Below are positions 7,001-16,185 of a DNA stretch of 64,000 bases, piece after piece; position 1 is the stretch's first letter, and each line of letters opens with the position of its first letter. The stretch comes from an uncultured Eggerthellaceae bacterium. GTDB taxonomy: Bacteria > Actinomycetota > Coriobacteriia > Coriobacteriales > Eggerthellaceae. The position numbers and the translations under genes are program-made. A model generated the notes under the pieces. That model ran no database searches. It was not told the origin of the DNA and was given only the letters and a program-made list of their open reading frames with translations. The stretch is taken from assembly GCA_903789415.1 (NCBI GenBank), contig CAIFEG010000001.1:96476-160475 (forward strand), written 5' to 3'.

Positions 7001-9193
7001 ATGTCGATTATTTTCGTTTCGAACCGACTTCCATTTAAGGGAAACGCAACCACGGGCGCCGTCGAAAGAAGCGCCGGTGGTCTGGCAACTGCACTCGGCC
7101 CACTCTCGGATCGGATGGATAGTTCCTGGGTTGGCATGTGGGATCCCGACGGCGCAAGCAAAGAAGAATACAAACATATTCTGAAGAAACACCATTGTGT
7201 ACCCGTGCATCTAACTTCAAAAGAGCGCAAGGGCTACTACGATGGCTTTAGCAACTCCACCATTTGGCCGCTTTTTCATGGATTTTCACAATACGTCACA
7301 TTCGACGATGGTACGTGGGAAGCATACCAGAAGGTAAATCGCAAATTCTGCAAAGCGGTGCTCTCAATCGCGAAACCGAACGATACCATCTGGGTGCAGG
7401 ATTATCAGCTCTTGCTTCTACCTGGGATGTTACGCAAAGAACTTCCCGACGCATCGATCGGATTTTTCCTGCATATCCCCTTTCCCACCTACGAAATGTT
7501 CCGCATTTTGCCGCAACGTCGCGGCATCCTCGAAGGCATGCTCGGCGCTGACCTGATTGGCTTTCACACCTATGATTATGTGCGACATTTTCTTTCAAGC
7601 ATCTCGCGCATTCTTGGCGTCGAAAATCACGCGGGAACCATTTGGGCAGATGCACGAATGGTGCGGGCAGACGTATTTCCTTTGGGCATCAACTACCAAA
7701 GGTTTGCGGAAGCAGGCGCAAGTGGAAAAACGAAGCAGCTGATTAAAACGATGCTTACCGCAAATCGCCCCGCCGGCACGAAATCGATGCTGTCTGTAGA
7801 GCGTCTTGATTACACGAAGGGCATTTCAAACCGATTGCGCGCATACGAAACGTTCCTGGAACGCTATCCCGAATGGCGCGAGCACGTCATATTGAACGTC
7901 ATCACGGTTCCTTCCCGCGAGCACGTTCCCTCATACAAGAGGCTCAAAGATCGCATAGAACAGCTGGTCGGACACATAAATGGACGCTTTTCGACGCCAT
8001 CATGGCAGCCTATCTATTATTACTATCAATCCATGCCTTTTGAAAAGTTGGTTGCGTTTTATCGCGACAGCGATGTGATGTTAGTTACCCCGCTGCGCGA
8101 CGGCATGAATCTGGTCGCAAAGGAATATCTGGCGACGCACGATGGCACCACAGGAGTTCTGATCTTATCCGAAATGGCAGGCGCCGCGCGTGAGTTGAAC
8201 GACGCACTGATCGTAAATCCATACGACCAAAACCAAATGGTGCGCGCTATGTATCGTGCACTCACCATGCCAGAAGACAAGCAACGACGCCGCAACGCCA
8301 CAATGCAAGATCGTCTGCGCCGCTTCACCTCTGCACGATGGGCTGAAATATTCTTGCGATCACTTTCCCAGGTCAAAGAGCAACAAGGCGAATCGAAAGT
8401 GCGCACAATCAACGACGGCACCCGCGATGATATCGTGCATGCCTATGGCGCCGTAAGCAAACGTGCCATCTTCTTAGACTACGACGGAACGCTCGTTCCA
8501 TTCGTGGATGATCCTGCGACAGCCATTCCGGATAAAAAGCTATGTAAGCTTCTTTCGCGTTTGGCAGCAAATCAAAATACTTCCGTGGTCATTATTTCGG
8601 GACGCGACCGCGACACCATGGATCGCTGGTTTGGTGAGTTGGGCGTCGAAATGATTGCAGAACATGGCGCATGGGTAAAAATCGCAGGTGACACCGAGTG
8701 GCGCGCACGTATTGCCGTTAACAACTCATGGAAAGAGCGCATCCGCCCTATTCTTCAGGAGTATGTTGACTCGACTCCAGGGTCGCTTTTGGAAGAAAAA
8801 GATTATGCACTAGTGTGGCATTACCGTGGCGTCGAGCACGAACTCGCGCAAAAACGCATTGCCGAAATGCGCTCTTCACTTTCAAGTGTGGTAGAAAATA
8901 CCGCTTTGGAATTATCTGAAGGCAACAAGATCATGGAAGTGAAAGTCACCGGCGTCGACAAAGGATCAGCCGTATCGTATTGGCTGAGCAACAACGATGC
9001 TCCGTACGACTTCGTGCTTACCGCAGGTGACGACACCACAGACGAAGACATGTTCCGCTCGGTAGGATCCGAAACCTTCACCGTAAAAGTGGGCAGCGGT
9101 CCTACGAGTGCATCATATCGGGTAAAAGATTGCTACGCGATGCGCGATTTACTGCAGCGGTTCGCGGATGCAGACGAGACGGCGAACCATTAA
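7001..9193 (+). CDS. otsAB: Bifunctional trehalose-6-phosphate synthase/phosphatase
   Basis: 730 residues with GGAGGG before the ATG. The N-terminal half (1-470) is a GT20 synthase: SNRLPF at the start, then WVQDYQLLLLP, GFFLHIPFP, and RDGMNLVAKEY near residue 365. It joins UDP- or GDP-glucose to glucose-6-phosphate. The C-terminal half (about 485-725) is a HAD phosphatase with FLDYDGTLVP near 490, IISGRD, and GDDTTDEDMF near 675; it yields trehalose. Fused enzymes of this order are known in several bacteria. Trehalose serves as stress protectant or carbon store. The gene stands alone, divergent from a Crp-type regulator. Confidence 0.96.
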   Translation: MSIIFVSNRLPFKGNATTGAVERSAGGLATALGPLSDRMDSSWVGMWDPDGASKEEYKHILKKHHCVPVHLTSKERKGYYDGFSNSTIWPLFHGFSQYVTFDDGTWEAYQKVNRKFCKAVLSIAKPNDTIWVQDYQLLLLPGMLRKELPDASIGFFLHIPFPTYEMFRILPQRRGILEGMLGADLIGFHTYDYVRHFLSSISRILGVENHAGTIWADARMVRADVFPLGINYQRFAEAGASGKTKQLIKTMLTANRPAGTKSMLSVERLDYTKGISNRLRAYETFLERYPEWREHVILNVITVPSREHVPSYKRLKDRIEQLVGHINGRFSTPSWQPIYYYYQSMPFEKLVAFYRDSDVMLVTPLRDGMNLVAKEYLATHDGTTGVLILSEMAGAARELNDALIVNPYDQNQMVRAMYRALTMPEDKQRRRNATMQDRLRRFTSARWAEIFLRSLSQVKEQQGESKVRTINDGTRDDIVHAYGAVSKRAIFLDYDGTLVPFVDDPATAIPDKKLCKLLSRLAANQNTSVVIISGRDRDTMDRWFGELGVEMIAEHGAWVKIAGDTEWRARIAVNNSWKERIRPILQEYVDSTPGSLLEEKDYALVWHYRGVEHELAQKRIAEMRSSLSSVVENTALELSEGNKIMEVKVTGVDKGSAVSYWLSNNDAPYDFVLTAGDDTTDEDMFRSVGSETFTVKVGSGPTSASYRVKDCYAMRDLLQRFADADETANH

Positions 9194-9206
9194 CACGCGA
9201 AACGTA

Positions 9207-9311
9207 AATTTGTTGCACGGACTCGCCAATTCGTTGCGCGAGCCCATTATTTCGCCGCGCGGGCTCATCAATTCATTGCGCAGCTTCATTGATTCTTTGT
9301 GAGAGTTCATC
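9207..9311. repeat. Five degenerate repeats with an exact 21-bp period
   Basis: Units start at 9207, 9228, 9249, 9270 and 9291; the consensus is near AATTCGTTGCGCGAGCTCATC. The array fills the gap between the trehalose gene and the PAP2 gene. The period is a multiple of three, but stops and the lack of a ribosome site argue against coding. Confidence 0.8.
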
Positions 9312-9387
9312 GGGTATTGCCGTCCTCATATCATTCATTCAATTGTGCGTGATACAATTCAGCCTTCCGAGGCGGAAAGGTATTTAA

Positions 9388-9978
9388 ATGAATGAACTGG
9401 CAATACTCGATTGGATTCAAACCCTGCACGCGCCTGACTTAAACCAGCTGATGATCGGCGTGAGCACCATCGGTGATATGGGTCTGATCTGGGTCGTTAT
9501 TGGAATTGTTCTGCTGTTCTCAAAGAAATATCGCCCGCTTGGCATCGCCATGATCGTTGCCGTAGCGATTGCAGGCGTCGTTGCTGAATTTATCTTAAAA
9601 CCGCTGGTCGTCAGGCCACGACCATGCGACGTCAATACGTCCATTACGCTGTTGGTAAACCATCCAAGCGGATCTTCATTCCCATCAGGACATACATGTG
9701 GCGCATTTGCCGCATTTGGCGCCATTCTTTTTTCGCGCAGACCGCGGAGCCCTCGATGGTTCACCATCGTCGCTGGCATTCTTGCGATATTGATTGCCTT
9801 CTCGCGGCTGTATCTGTACGTACACTATCCCACCGACGTTCTCGCAGGCATCGTGATTGGCCTGGTCGCAGGCTGGCTCGCCGTTAAACTTGTCAGATAC
9901 ATCCAAGATAAAACTGGTCGCGGAAATCCGAATCAACAGATTTCAAATCACACGCCCCGTCATGCTAAAGTTTCCTAA
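9388..9978 (+). CDS. PAP2-family membrane phosphatase
   Basis: 196 residues with about five transmembrane helices. The three PAP2 catalytic motifs are present: K-x6-RP (KPLVVRPRP, near 71-79), PSGH (SFPSGHTC, near 98-105), and SR-x5-H-x3-D (SRLYLYVHYPTD, near 137-148). Family members remove phosphate from lipid substrates such as undecaprenyl pyrophosphate or phosphatidate on the outer face of the membrane. The start is supported by GGCGGAAAGG upstream. It is followed closely by a Ppx/GppA gene on the same strand. The lipid substrate cannot be told from sequence. Confidence 0.92.
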   Translation: MNELAILDWIQTLHAPDLNQLMIGVSTIGDMGLIWVVIGIVLLFSKKYRPLGIAMIVAVAIAGVVAEFILKPLVVRPRPCDVNTSITLLVNHPSGSSFPSGHTCGAFAAFGAILFSRRPRSPRWFTIVAGILAILIAFSRLYLYVHYPTDVLAGIVIGLVAGWLAVKLVRYIQDKTGRGNPNQQISNHTPRHAKVS

Positions 9979-10009
9979 GAGGAAGAAAAAATAGCAGAAG
10001 GAGCGGCGT

Positions 10010-10975
10010 ATGAGCGACAGCACATCCGATCGTCATCAGGTAGGAGATATCGTCACCGTCATCGATATCGGCAGTAACAGCATTCGCCTTTCCGCATACG
10101 GCGTTGATGATACAACGAGCAAGTCTGATAGCGCGTCCAGTGAAACCGTTCCCAAACGACTATTCGGCAAGAAAGAAATGGCCGGACTCGCTTCCTATGT
10201 GGGAAAAGATGGCGCCCTAACAGATAAAGGTATCGCACGAGCCATCGCAGCTATCAGCCAGCTTCACGCCTTAAGTGTTGGGGTCGGCGCCACAAAAGAA
10301 TTCGCATTCGCCACCGCGAGTTTGCGCAACGTAAGTAACACCGAAGATGCCGTTGAGAAAATCCAGAACGCTACGGGTGTTCCTATTACGGTGCTATCTG
10401 GCGAACAAGAAGCATTGCTTGGCTACGAAAGCCTGAAACTTGTAGCGAAACCAAACAGCGGCTTGATGGCAGACATCGGTGGCGGATCAACCGAACTTGC
10501 CGAGTTCGACAACAAACAGCTCGAAAAACTTACCAGTCTTTCCATGGGTTCCCTAAAGCTGTATAGCGAAAACGTCAAGGGAATCTTGCCCACCGCAAAA
10601 GAAGCCAAGTGCATGAATAAAAGCATGAAGCGCCTGCTCAACAGTGATTTAATCAAAGACTGGACGCCCTCTCAAACACTCTATGCCATGGGCGGCAGTG
10701 CACGCGCGTTCCAAAAGCTCATGAATATACACGGGCACGAAGGAACTACCTTTGCCGTTTCGGATATGAAGCCGATTATTCGCGACCTTTGCAGCGGTGA
10801 CCAGGAAGGGTTCAAACCTGTGCTTCAAGCCTGCCCCGATCGCATTCACACGCTCGTTCCCGGAATGATCATCATTCGTTCGGTGTGCAAGCACTTCGGC
10901 ATAAAAACCGTCGTCGTTACCAGCACCAGTGTGCGCGATAGCTATGTGACTATGGCGTTGCAAGGTAAAATATAG
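10010..10975 (+). CDS. ppx: Ppx/GppA family phosphatase (exopolyphosphatase type)
   Basis: 321 residues, with AGAAGGAG before the ATG. It is an ASKHA-fold phosphatase: VIDIGSNSIRLSAY (phosphate 1 loop, near 18-31), FAFATASLRN, LSGEQEALLGY (near 130-140), DIGGGSTELAEF (phosphate 2 loop, near 155-166) and a C-terminal GMIIIRSVC. The length fits the short two-domain Ppx/GppA form without the HD domain. It hydrolyses polyphosphate and/or pppGpp; the two activities cannot be separated by sequence. It lies 31 nt after the PAP2 gene and 48 nt before a small membrane protein gene, probably one operon. Confidence 0.92.
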   Translation: MSDSTSDRHQVGDIVTVIDIGSNSIRLSAYGVDDTTSKSDSASSETVPKRLFGKKEMAGLASYVGKDGALTDKGIARAIAAISQLHALSVGVGATKEFAFATASLRNVSNTEDAVEKIQNATGVPITVLSGEQEALLGYESLKLVAKPNSGLMADIGGGSTELAEFDNKQLEKLTSLSMGSLKLYSENVKGILPTAKEAKCMNKSMKRLLNSDLIKDWTPSQTLYAMGGSARAFQKLMNIHGHEGTTFAVSDMKPIIRDLCSGDQEGFKPVLQACPDRIHTLVPGMIIIRSVCKHFGIKTVVVTSTSVRDSYVTMALQGKI

Positions 10976-11023
10976 TAAATAGAAATATACCAAAGGTAAT
11001 TGCGTACAGAGAAGGCGACCAAT

Positions 11024-11563
11024 ATGCCTAAAGCCCTACGAGTGATTTTTCCTATTTTGCTTCTTGCTGCCGTTTATTGTGGTTGGTATCTATCAGATGC
11101 CCTTTTTCCTGATTCAACAAATGGTGCTTTAGGCGTATGGACTGCCGCGGTGTTTATCACAGGAGCGCTCAACGTCGCAAGCGCATGTATGACGCGTGGG
11201 AACGGAAGCCCTCGAAAACTCGCATTTTGGGACATGCTGCTCAAACTTTGTTTTATTCCCTTTTATGTGGTTGTATTTTCATTTGCACTTGGGTCGACGC
11301 TCGCCTTCATGGTCGTACCGGGAACGATCTTTTTCGCCCCCGTTGTCATGGTCGCCCTGGTTGTTGTCGATTATGTGCTGCTCCTGTTCACCTCGTCATA
11401 CGGTATTGCCGGAGCAATTCGCGGCCAAAAACAAGGAATGCTTACGGTCGGTATGACGGTCGTCCTCTGCGTACTTCACTTCATCTTCGTGACCGACGTG
11501 ATCGCGTCAATTGTTCTGTATGTGCAGATACGTAAGGCGTCCAAGAGAATGACGACATTTTAG
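11024..11563 (+). CDS. Small polytopic membrane protein of unknown function
   Basis: 179 residues from the ATG at 11024 (GAAGGCG upstream); an in-frame TTG at 11000 is a poorer start. About five hydrophobic segments (near 7-27, 37-57, 72-95, 98-120 and 140-160) with a basic C-terminus. No catalytic motif or family was recognised. It follows the Ppx/GppA gene by 48 nt on the same strand, so it may share its transcript. Confidence 0.7.
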   Translation: MPKALRVIFPILLLAAVYCGWYLSDALFPDSTNGALGVWTAAVFITGALNVASACMTRGNGSPRKLAFWDMLLKLCFIPFYVVVFSFALGSTLAFMVVPGTIFFAPVVMVALVVVDYVLLLFTSSYGIAGAIRGQKQGMLTVGMTVVLCVLHFIFVTDVIASIVLYVQIRKASKRMTTF

Positions 11564-11691
11564 TTAGTGGCTGCGGCCCCGTAGTTTGCTATGACCGCGC
11601 AACGCAATTTCCTCTCGGCTTTCGAATTTTCTGCTGAAGCAGCCTACTGAAGCTTTACCGAAATTTTCTAATGAAGCTCCTGCTGAACTCC

Positions 11692-11756
11692 CTTGCTGGA
11701 GAGGCTCCTTACTAGAGAAACCTCTTACTGGATAAATTCTCTACTGGAGCAATCCG
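11692..11756. repeat. Four 16-17 bp repeats over a stop codon
   Basis: Units at 11692-11707, 11708-11723, 11724-11740 and 11741-11756 share CTTACTGGAGAA-like sequence. The last unit contains the stop codon of the DUF2252 gene (11741-11743), so the repeat spans the end of the coding region. Weaker copies extend left towards 11640. Confidence 0.65.
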
Positions 11757-13462
11757 TTCTTGCGGGCATTAAGAAAGCGCTGGTAATCCGCTTCATTTTG
11801 GTCGGCATAGGCGTTGGAAAACTTTTCGATTGCATCGACAAATGTATCACCTTTGCCCAGGTAACCTGCAATCGCAAAACGATCACCCGTGCGCGCATGA
11901 GCATGCGCAAGCACCCACCCGCAAACACGCGCAAGATTCGTGAGTCCTTCGGGAGTAATCGTGGCCAGGTCGACAGACCCTTTGCCGTTCCACAACTGGC
12001 GAACGTAATAATCAGCAAACACACCCGACGCATCCATTTGGCGCGTCCAACCTAAGAAGATGTCGCTGGTGGTCTGCATCGCACGTTGGCCTTCTACCAC
12101 GCGGCGCCCGTGTTCGGCATAGCGACTCTTACCCACATAGCGCTCGAGCACCGAAGCCTGCGCTTCCTTGGCCTGCAGCACCAGAGGGTCAGACATGTTG
12201 GCACCTTCCATCACGATGATCCATGCACGCAGACCAACACTGCCAACACCCACGACTTTGTGCGCCATATCGACGCCGCGATACTGGTCGATCAGCCATT
12301 GACGATCATGCGGAAGCGACGCACGATATCCTTGAATAACATGACTGATCACCTTCGTCACTTGGTCGACATCGTCGATGCCCACTTGCCCCGCGGACCG
12401 AAAATCTCGCAACGGAACAACCAGCGGCGGATCGCTTTTTATACGAAGCTTGCCATCAACCACTTCGGTGAATTTTTTGACTGCACGTGCACTGTTCTTC
12501 GAGCGCGCTTTGGTAAGCGTTTTCGTAAGCTGCTTTTCAACCGCCTGCTCGCCCTCTTTGAGCTTCGCACCAGGAACATGCTCGAGCACCCAGTCAATAT
12601 CGGCATGGGCATACCACACATCTAACGTGCCCATCTGCGAAAACTGCTGCATTGCATCACGATATTCCGCCGCCGATGCACGGACCGCTGCGCTTTGCTG
12701 TGCTTCAGAAAATCCCCGTTCACGGGCGCAAACTTCGATGCTCGCCGCAAGACGCTTGATATCCCACTCCCACGGCCCGGGAAGCGTTTCATCAAAGTCA
12801 TTGATGTCAAACACGATGCGCTGCTCGGGGGAGGCAAACAGGCCGAAGTTTGCAATATGGGCGTCGCCGCAGGCCTGCACCGTAATTCCCGTTGTCGGCG
12901 TATGCGAAAGATCGGACGCCATGGGAAGTGCCGCGCCGCGATAATACGAAAACGGCGATGCCGCCATACGCTCGTGGCGAATCGGCACCAGACCAGGAAC
13001 ACGCGTTTTTGCCTGACTTGCAAGGAGCGCGACGGGATCTTCGCGATTTTCCGGAGCTATCCATACCGCATGAGAGGAACGCGGCACGCGTTTGCGCAAA
13101 GACTTGCCCCACGCGCGGCTCTCTTCTGGCGTGCGGCGATTTTCAATATACAAACTATCACGCACGGCATTGCGAATACGTCGTGCCGCCTCGATAAGAT
13201 TCGCTCCATGCTCAAGTGCAATATCGCGACGAGGAGCCATCAGGTCATTTGCGGTCTTTTTTTCTGCCGCTCTTTTTTCCAACAGAGCATGTTCTTGTGA
13301 CTTAAGCTTTTCAGCAATGCCATCTTCCACCACATGGAGCGGGCCTTCGGATACTTTGGGAAGGCGATCAGCTTTTCTCCCTCGTATCGAGCTCTTCGCC
13401 TGGTTTTCGTTGCCCTGGTTCTCGTTGCTCACGGCATTTTGAGTAGTATGCTTGTCAGCCAT
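11741..13462 (-). CDS. DUF2252 family protein (kinase-like fold)
   Basis: 573 residues from the ATG at 13462 behind GCAGGAGGATGGC. The frame stays open 34 codons further up, but that stretch translates an intergenic repeat and is not believed to be coding. The DUF2252 hallmark region CGDAHIANFGLFASPE and FDINDFDETLPGPWEWDIKR lies near residues 200-250; the motif resembles the H-x-D-x-x-x-x-N and D-F-D core of phosphotransferase-like folds. Actinobacterial members are about this size, but their substrate is not established. Length and motifs are intact. The first 60 residues are polar and poorly conserved in character. Confidence 0.9.
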   Translation of the reverse strand: MADKHTTQNAVSNENQGNENQAKSSIRGRKADRLPKVSEGPLHVVEDGIAEKLKSQEHALLEKRAAEKKTANDLMAPRRDIALEHGANLIEAARRIRNAVRDSLYIENRRTPEESRAWGKSLRKRVPRSSHAVWIAPENREDPVALLASQAKTRVPGLVPIRHERMAASPFSYYRGAALPMASDLSHTPTTGITVQACGDAHIANFGLFASPEQRIVFDINDFDETLPGPWEWDIKRLAASIEVCARERGFSEAQQSAAVRASAAEYRDAMQQFSQMGTLDVWYAHADIDWVLEHVPGAKLKEGEQAVEKQLTKTLTKARSKNSARAVKKFTEVVDGKLRIKSDPPLVVPLRDFRSAGQVGIDDVDQVTKVISHVIQGYRASLPHDRQWLIDQYRGVDMAHKVVGVGSVGLRAWIIVMEGANMSDPLVLQAKEAQASVLERYVGKSRYAEHGRRVVEGQRAMQTTSDIFLGWTRQMDASGVFADYYVRQLWNGKGSVDLATITPEGLTNLARVCGWVLAHAHARTGDRFAIAGYLGKGDTFVDAIEKFSNAYADQNEADYQRFLNARKNGLLQ

Positions 13463-13498
13463 GCCATCCTCCTGCTCGATGCGCTTTTGCTCGTAGAC

Positions 13499-13591
13499 GC
13501 ACTCTTGTGGCGCACTTTTAGTCGTCGACGCACTCTTATAATGCACTTTTGCCCAGCGGTGCACTCTGGTGCACCCTTATGACGCACGCTT
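13499..13591. repeat. Three 31-bp repeats upstream of the DUF2252 gene
   Basis: Units start at 13499, 13530 and 13561, each beginning GCACTCT and most containing an internal second GCACTTTT-like copy 13 bp later. The array fills the 136-bp gap between two minus-strand genes. Confidence 0.7.
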
Positions 13592-13598
13592 ATAAATC

Positions 13599-13973
13599 TT
13601 AAAGGTACACGTCAGGTTCTTCGCGACCAAACTTTGCCAAAAGCTCATGGCACGGACGGCATGCTCCGCAATCGCAGAACTTCGCACCGGCAGCCTTGCG
13701 TTTCTTGGCATGTTCCAGCTTTTTCTGCGCCTCTTCTGCACCAAAAACCTTTGCGCCAGCATCGGAACCCACAAAACCGATAAGGCTATCGATGGTTGTC
13801 TGGTGCTCGCTAATCGCATCCATCAAGGTATTTGTTGCCGCATCCGCATCTTCACCTGCTGCGATCGCGTCTTTCCACGCTTGCGCCGCTTTCTTCGTGC
13901 TTTCGGCAGCCGAAGGAGCAGCTTGCATCTGGTTCACCTTTTCAGTAGTGAACTCAAGTAGTTCCTTATCCAT
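13599..13973 (-). CDS. Small conserved-type protein with C-terminal CxCxxCxxC cluster, unknown function
   Basis: 124 residues from the ATG at 13973 (GAAGGGAGCGTTC upstream); an in-frame ATG at 14018 adds 15 residues without a ribosome site. It is mostly helical and Ala/Glu/Lys-rich, with no signal peptide. Near the C-terminus is FCDCGACRPCHELL, four cysteines in C-x-C-x2-C-x2-C spacing plus a His, which looks like a small metal-binding site (zinc or Fe-S). I do not recognise the family. It precedes the DUF2252 gene on the same strand. Confidence 0.75.
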   Translation of the reverse strand: MDKELLEFTTEKVNQMQAAPSAAESTKKAAQAWKDAIAAGEDADAATNTLMDAISEHQTTIDSLIGFVGSDAGAKVFGAEEAQKKLEHAKKRKAAGAKFCDCGACRPCHELLAKFGREEPDVYL

Positions 13974-14204
13974 GAACGCTCCCTTCTTTTCATGAGAAGA
14001 CATACCCATGACACGCACAAGTCATGTATTCATTCTGTGCTCAATTATAGACAGAGTTGAAAGCATATTCCCAAAAGGGCTAGCGCTCTATGACCTTTAT
14101 GTGAGCAGGCAAAAGATAACTGTCACCCATTTTTCTTCTACAATACATACGGGGTTTATGGAACAATTACGGAACAAAAACAAGAGAAAGATTTGCCATC
14201 AATT

Positions 14205-14756
14205 ATGAGTGAAAAATCAAAGATGATAGCCGGTCAGCCGCACTTCCCCATGGATGAAGAGCTCACAAACGACCGAAACGCATGCAAAGATTTGTGCTTC
14301 AAGCTCAACCACACCCTGCCCTCTGACACCGAAGCTATTCAGGCGATTTTGCAGCAGATATTCCAAAAAGACGAGCTCACGGGCACCGTTACGCCTCCGT
14401 TTTTCTGTGACTATGGCTATAACATCACCTTCGGCGAGATTTTCTTTGCCAACTACAATTGCGTGATTTTAGATTCGGCTCCGGTGACATTTGGAGACCG
14501 CGTGTTCATCGGGCCTGATTGTGGCTTTTATACGGCAACCCACCCCATCGATGCCAAAGAGCGCGGCAAAGGGGTCGAACTCGCAAAACCTATTACCGTG
14601 GGCAGTGATGTTTGGTTCGGTGGCGGCGTTCATGTTATGCCCGGAGTCACCATCGGAGACGACGTGGTCATTGGTGCCGGAAGCATCGTTACGAAAGACA
14701 TCCCTTCGCATGTGGTTGCGGTGGGAAATCCTTGCAAAGTTATTCGTCACCTTTAG
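14205..14756 (+). CDS. Maltose/galactoside O-acetyltransferase-type hexapeptide acetyltransferase
   Basis: 183 residues. The N-terminus MSEKSKMIAGQ matches the helical cap of maltose O-acetyltransferases (MTEKEKMLAGE-like), which favours ATG 14205 over TTG 14193. The left-handed beta-helix carries hexapeptide repeats (VTFGDRVFIGPDC, ITVGSDVWFGGGVHV, VTIGDDVVIGAGSIV) and the catalytic H in FYTATHPID near residue 110. It transfers acetyl from acetyl-CoA to a sugar; the sugar is not known. The full-length cytosolic trimer type is expected. The gene stands alone, with an AT-rich promoter region upstream. Confidence 0.92.
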   Translation: MSEKSKMIAGQPHFPMDEELTNDRNACKDLCFKLNHTLPSDTEAIQAILQQIFQKDELTGTVTPPFFCDYGYNITFGEIFFANYNCVILDSAPVTFGDRVFIGPDCGFYTATHPIDAKERGKGVELAKPITVGSDVWFGGGVHVMPGVTIGDDVVIGAGSIVTKDIPSHVVAVGNPCKVIRHL

Positions 14757-15086
14757 CGCGTAATTGCGCAGAGACAAATTCTAAAGCTTGTTTGCGCACA
14801 CATGCTGGTCGGCAACATAGTTGGTAATGCCGACAGCCTAGCCAACGCCGCAGACGCGAAGCCGCAACGGGATGCAACTTCCGTGATCACCTAACAAATT
14901 AATATTTCTGAAATATTTAATTGTTATTACAATTCAAAATTGTTGATACCACATTGATTGAAACATTTTGTATGCCACAATACATGCCAAACTTTTCAGC
15001 GCAACACAGCAGGTGGCATTTCAGATCTTTTGGCACGTGTATGCAGGTAAACGCACGGAACCGAAGGTCTTTAAAGGAGGAAGCAT
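14757..15086. other. Intergenic region before aroF
   Basis: 330 bp with no gene. It holds an inverted pair GTCGGCA/TGCCGAC (near 14811 and 14828), an AT-rich stretch with AATATTTCTGAAATATT (near 14901-14917), and the AGGAGG site of aroF. No T-box, TRP-type leader or classic attenuator peptide was recognised. Confidence 0.5.
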
Positions 15087-16184
15087 ATGATCGCAGTCGT
15101 CAAAGAGTCCGCAACTCCAGAACAGCTTGATCATCTTATTAAGTGGATCGAAGGGCGCGGGTTTAAGACCAACGTCTCCAAGGGCGAAAACGAAACAATT
15201 GTCGGCATTATCGGCGACACGACGAAGATTGACCCTTTCTTGCTTGAAAGCATGGACATTGTCGAACGTGTGCAGCGCGTTTCCGAGCCCTTCAAAAAAG
15301 CCAACCGAAAGTTCCACCCCGAAGATACCGTCGTCGACTGCGGGCACGGTATAAAAATCGGCGGTGGAAACTTTCAGGTGATCGCGGGACCATGTTCGGT
15401 TGAAGGCGACAATCTCTTCCGCATCGCTCGCGCGGTGAAAAAGGCCGGCGCCACCATGCTTCGTGGCGGTGCATTCAAGCCTCGCACCAGCCCGTATTCG
15501 TTCCAGGGTATGGGTGCGAAAGGTTTGGACATTTTGATGGAAGCAGGCAAAGAGCTCGATATGCCGGTGGTCACCGAGATTATGGATCCGCGCGACGTGG
15601 AGCTCTTCATGGATAAAGGTGTCGATGTCATGCAAATTGGCGCGCGCAATTTCCAGAATTTCCCGCTGCTCAAAGAAGTTGGTAAAACTCGCAAACCTGT
15701 CCTGATCAAACGCGGTATGTCGGGCACCATCGACGAGCTGCTGATGGCCGCCGAATACGTGATGAGCGAGGGAAATCCGAACGTGATTCTGTGCGAACGT
15801 GGCATTCGTACCTTTGAAACGCGCACGAGAAATACCCTTGACGTAAATGCCATTGCCGTCGTTCACTACCTTTCTCACCTGCCTATAGTCGGAGACCCCA
15901 GCCATTCCACGGGATACACGCGCTACGTGCGCCCGGCCGCCTACGCAGCATGTGCCGCAGGTGCCGACGGATTGGAGATCGAAGTTCATGATCATCCGTC
16001 CGAAGCCTGGTCAGACGGTGCACAGGCGCTCACTCCTACGCAGTTCGCCGATGCCATGAAACGTATTGCCCTCATCCGTAAAGCAATCACCGCCGACTTG
16101 GGCGATGGCGAAACCTCGGGCGCGGGCACTCCAACTGCTGACCAGCCTTCTGATGTTGCATCAGACACCAAGGCGGGCGCATAG
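15087..16184 (+). CDS. aroF: 3-deoxy-7-phosphoheptulonate (DAHP) synthase, AroF type
   Basis: 365 residues, AAAGGAGGA before the ATG. Residues 1-70 form a small ferredoxin-like/ACT-like domain; the TIM barrel follows with VIAGPCSVE (near 98), RGGAFKPRTSPYSFQG, IGARNFQNF, KRGMSGTIDE and DPSHSTG. This is the type I-beta enzyme, like the Thermotoga and Bacillus forms, in which the N-terminal domain gives feedback inhibition. It condenses phosphoenolpyruvate with erythrose-4-phosphate, the first shikimate-pathway step. The last 25 residues are a Gly/Ala/Ser/Thr-rich tail. The stop lies one base before the tyrA start. Confidence 0.97.
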   Translation: MIAVVKESATPEQLDHLIKWIEGRGFKTNVSKGENETIVGIIGDTTKIDPFLLESMDIVERVQRVSEPFKKANRKFHPEDTVVDCGHGIKIGGGNFQVIAGPCSVEGDNLFRIARAVKKAGATMLRGGAFKPRTSPYSFQGMGAKGLDILMEAGKELDMPVVTEIMDPRDVELFMDKGVDVMQIGARNFQNFPLLKEVGKTRKPVLIKRGMSGTIDELLMAAEYVMSEGNPNVILCERGIRTFETRTRNTLDVNAIAVVHYLSHLPIVGDPSHSTGYTRYVRPAAYAACAAGADGLEIEVHDHPSEAWSDGAQALTPTQFADAMKRIALIRKAITADLGDGETSGAGTPTADQPSDVASDTKAGA

Positions 16185-16185
16185 T

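Noticed and set aside
13463..13564. A 34-residue N-terminal extension of the DUF2252 protein
   Set aside because: It translates the 31-bp repeats; ATG 13462 has a strong ribosome site.
14008..14208. A 66-codon frame before the acetyltransferase gene
   Set aside because: It has no ribosome site and overlaps the acetyltransferase start; its composition is not protein-like.
16066..16185. An earlier start for tyrA
   Set aside because: It would overlap 119 bp of aroF, and the ATG at 16186 fits the junction.
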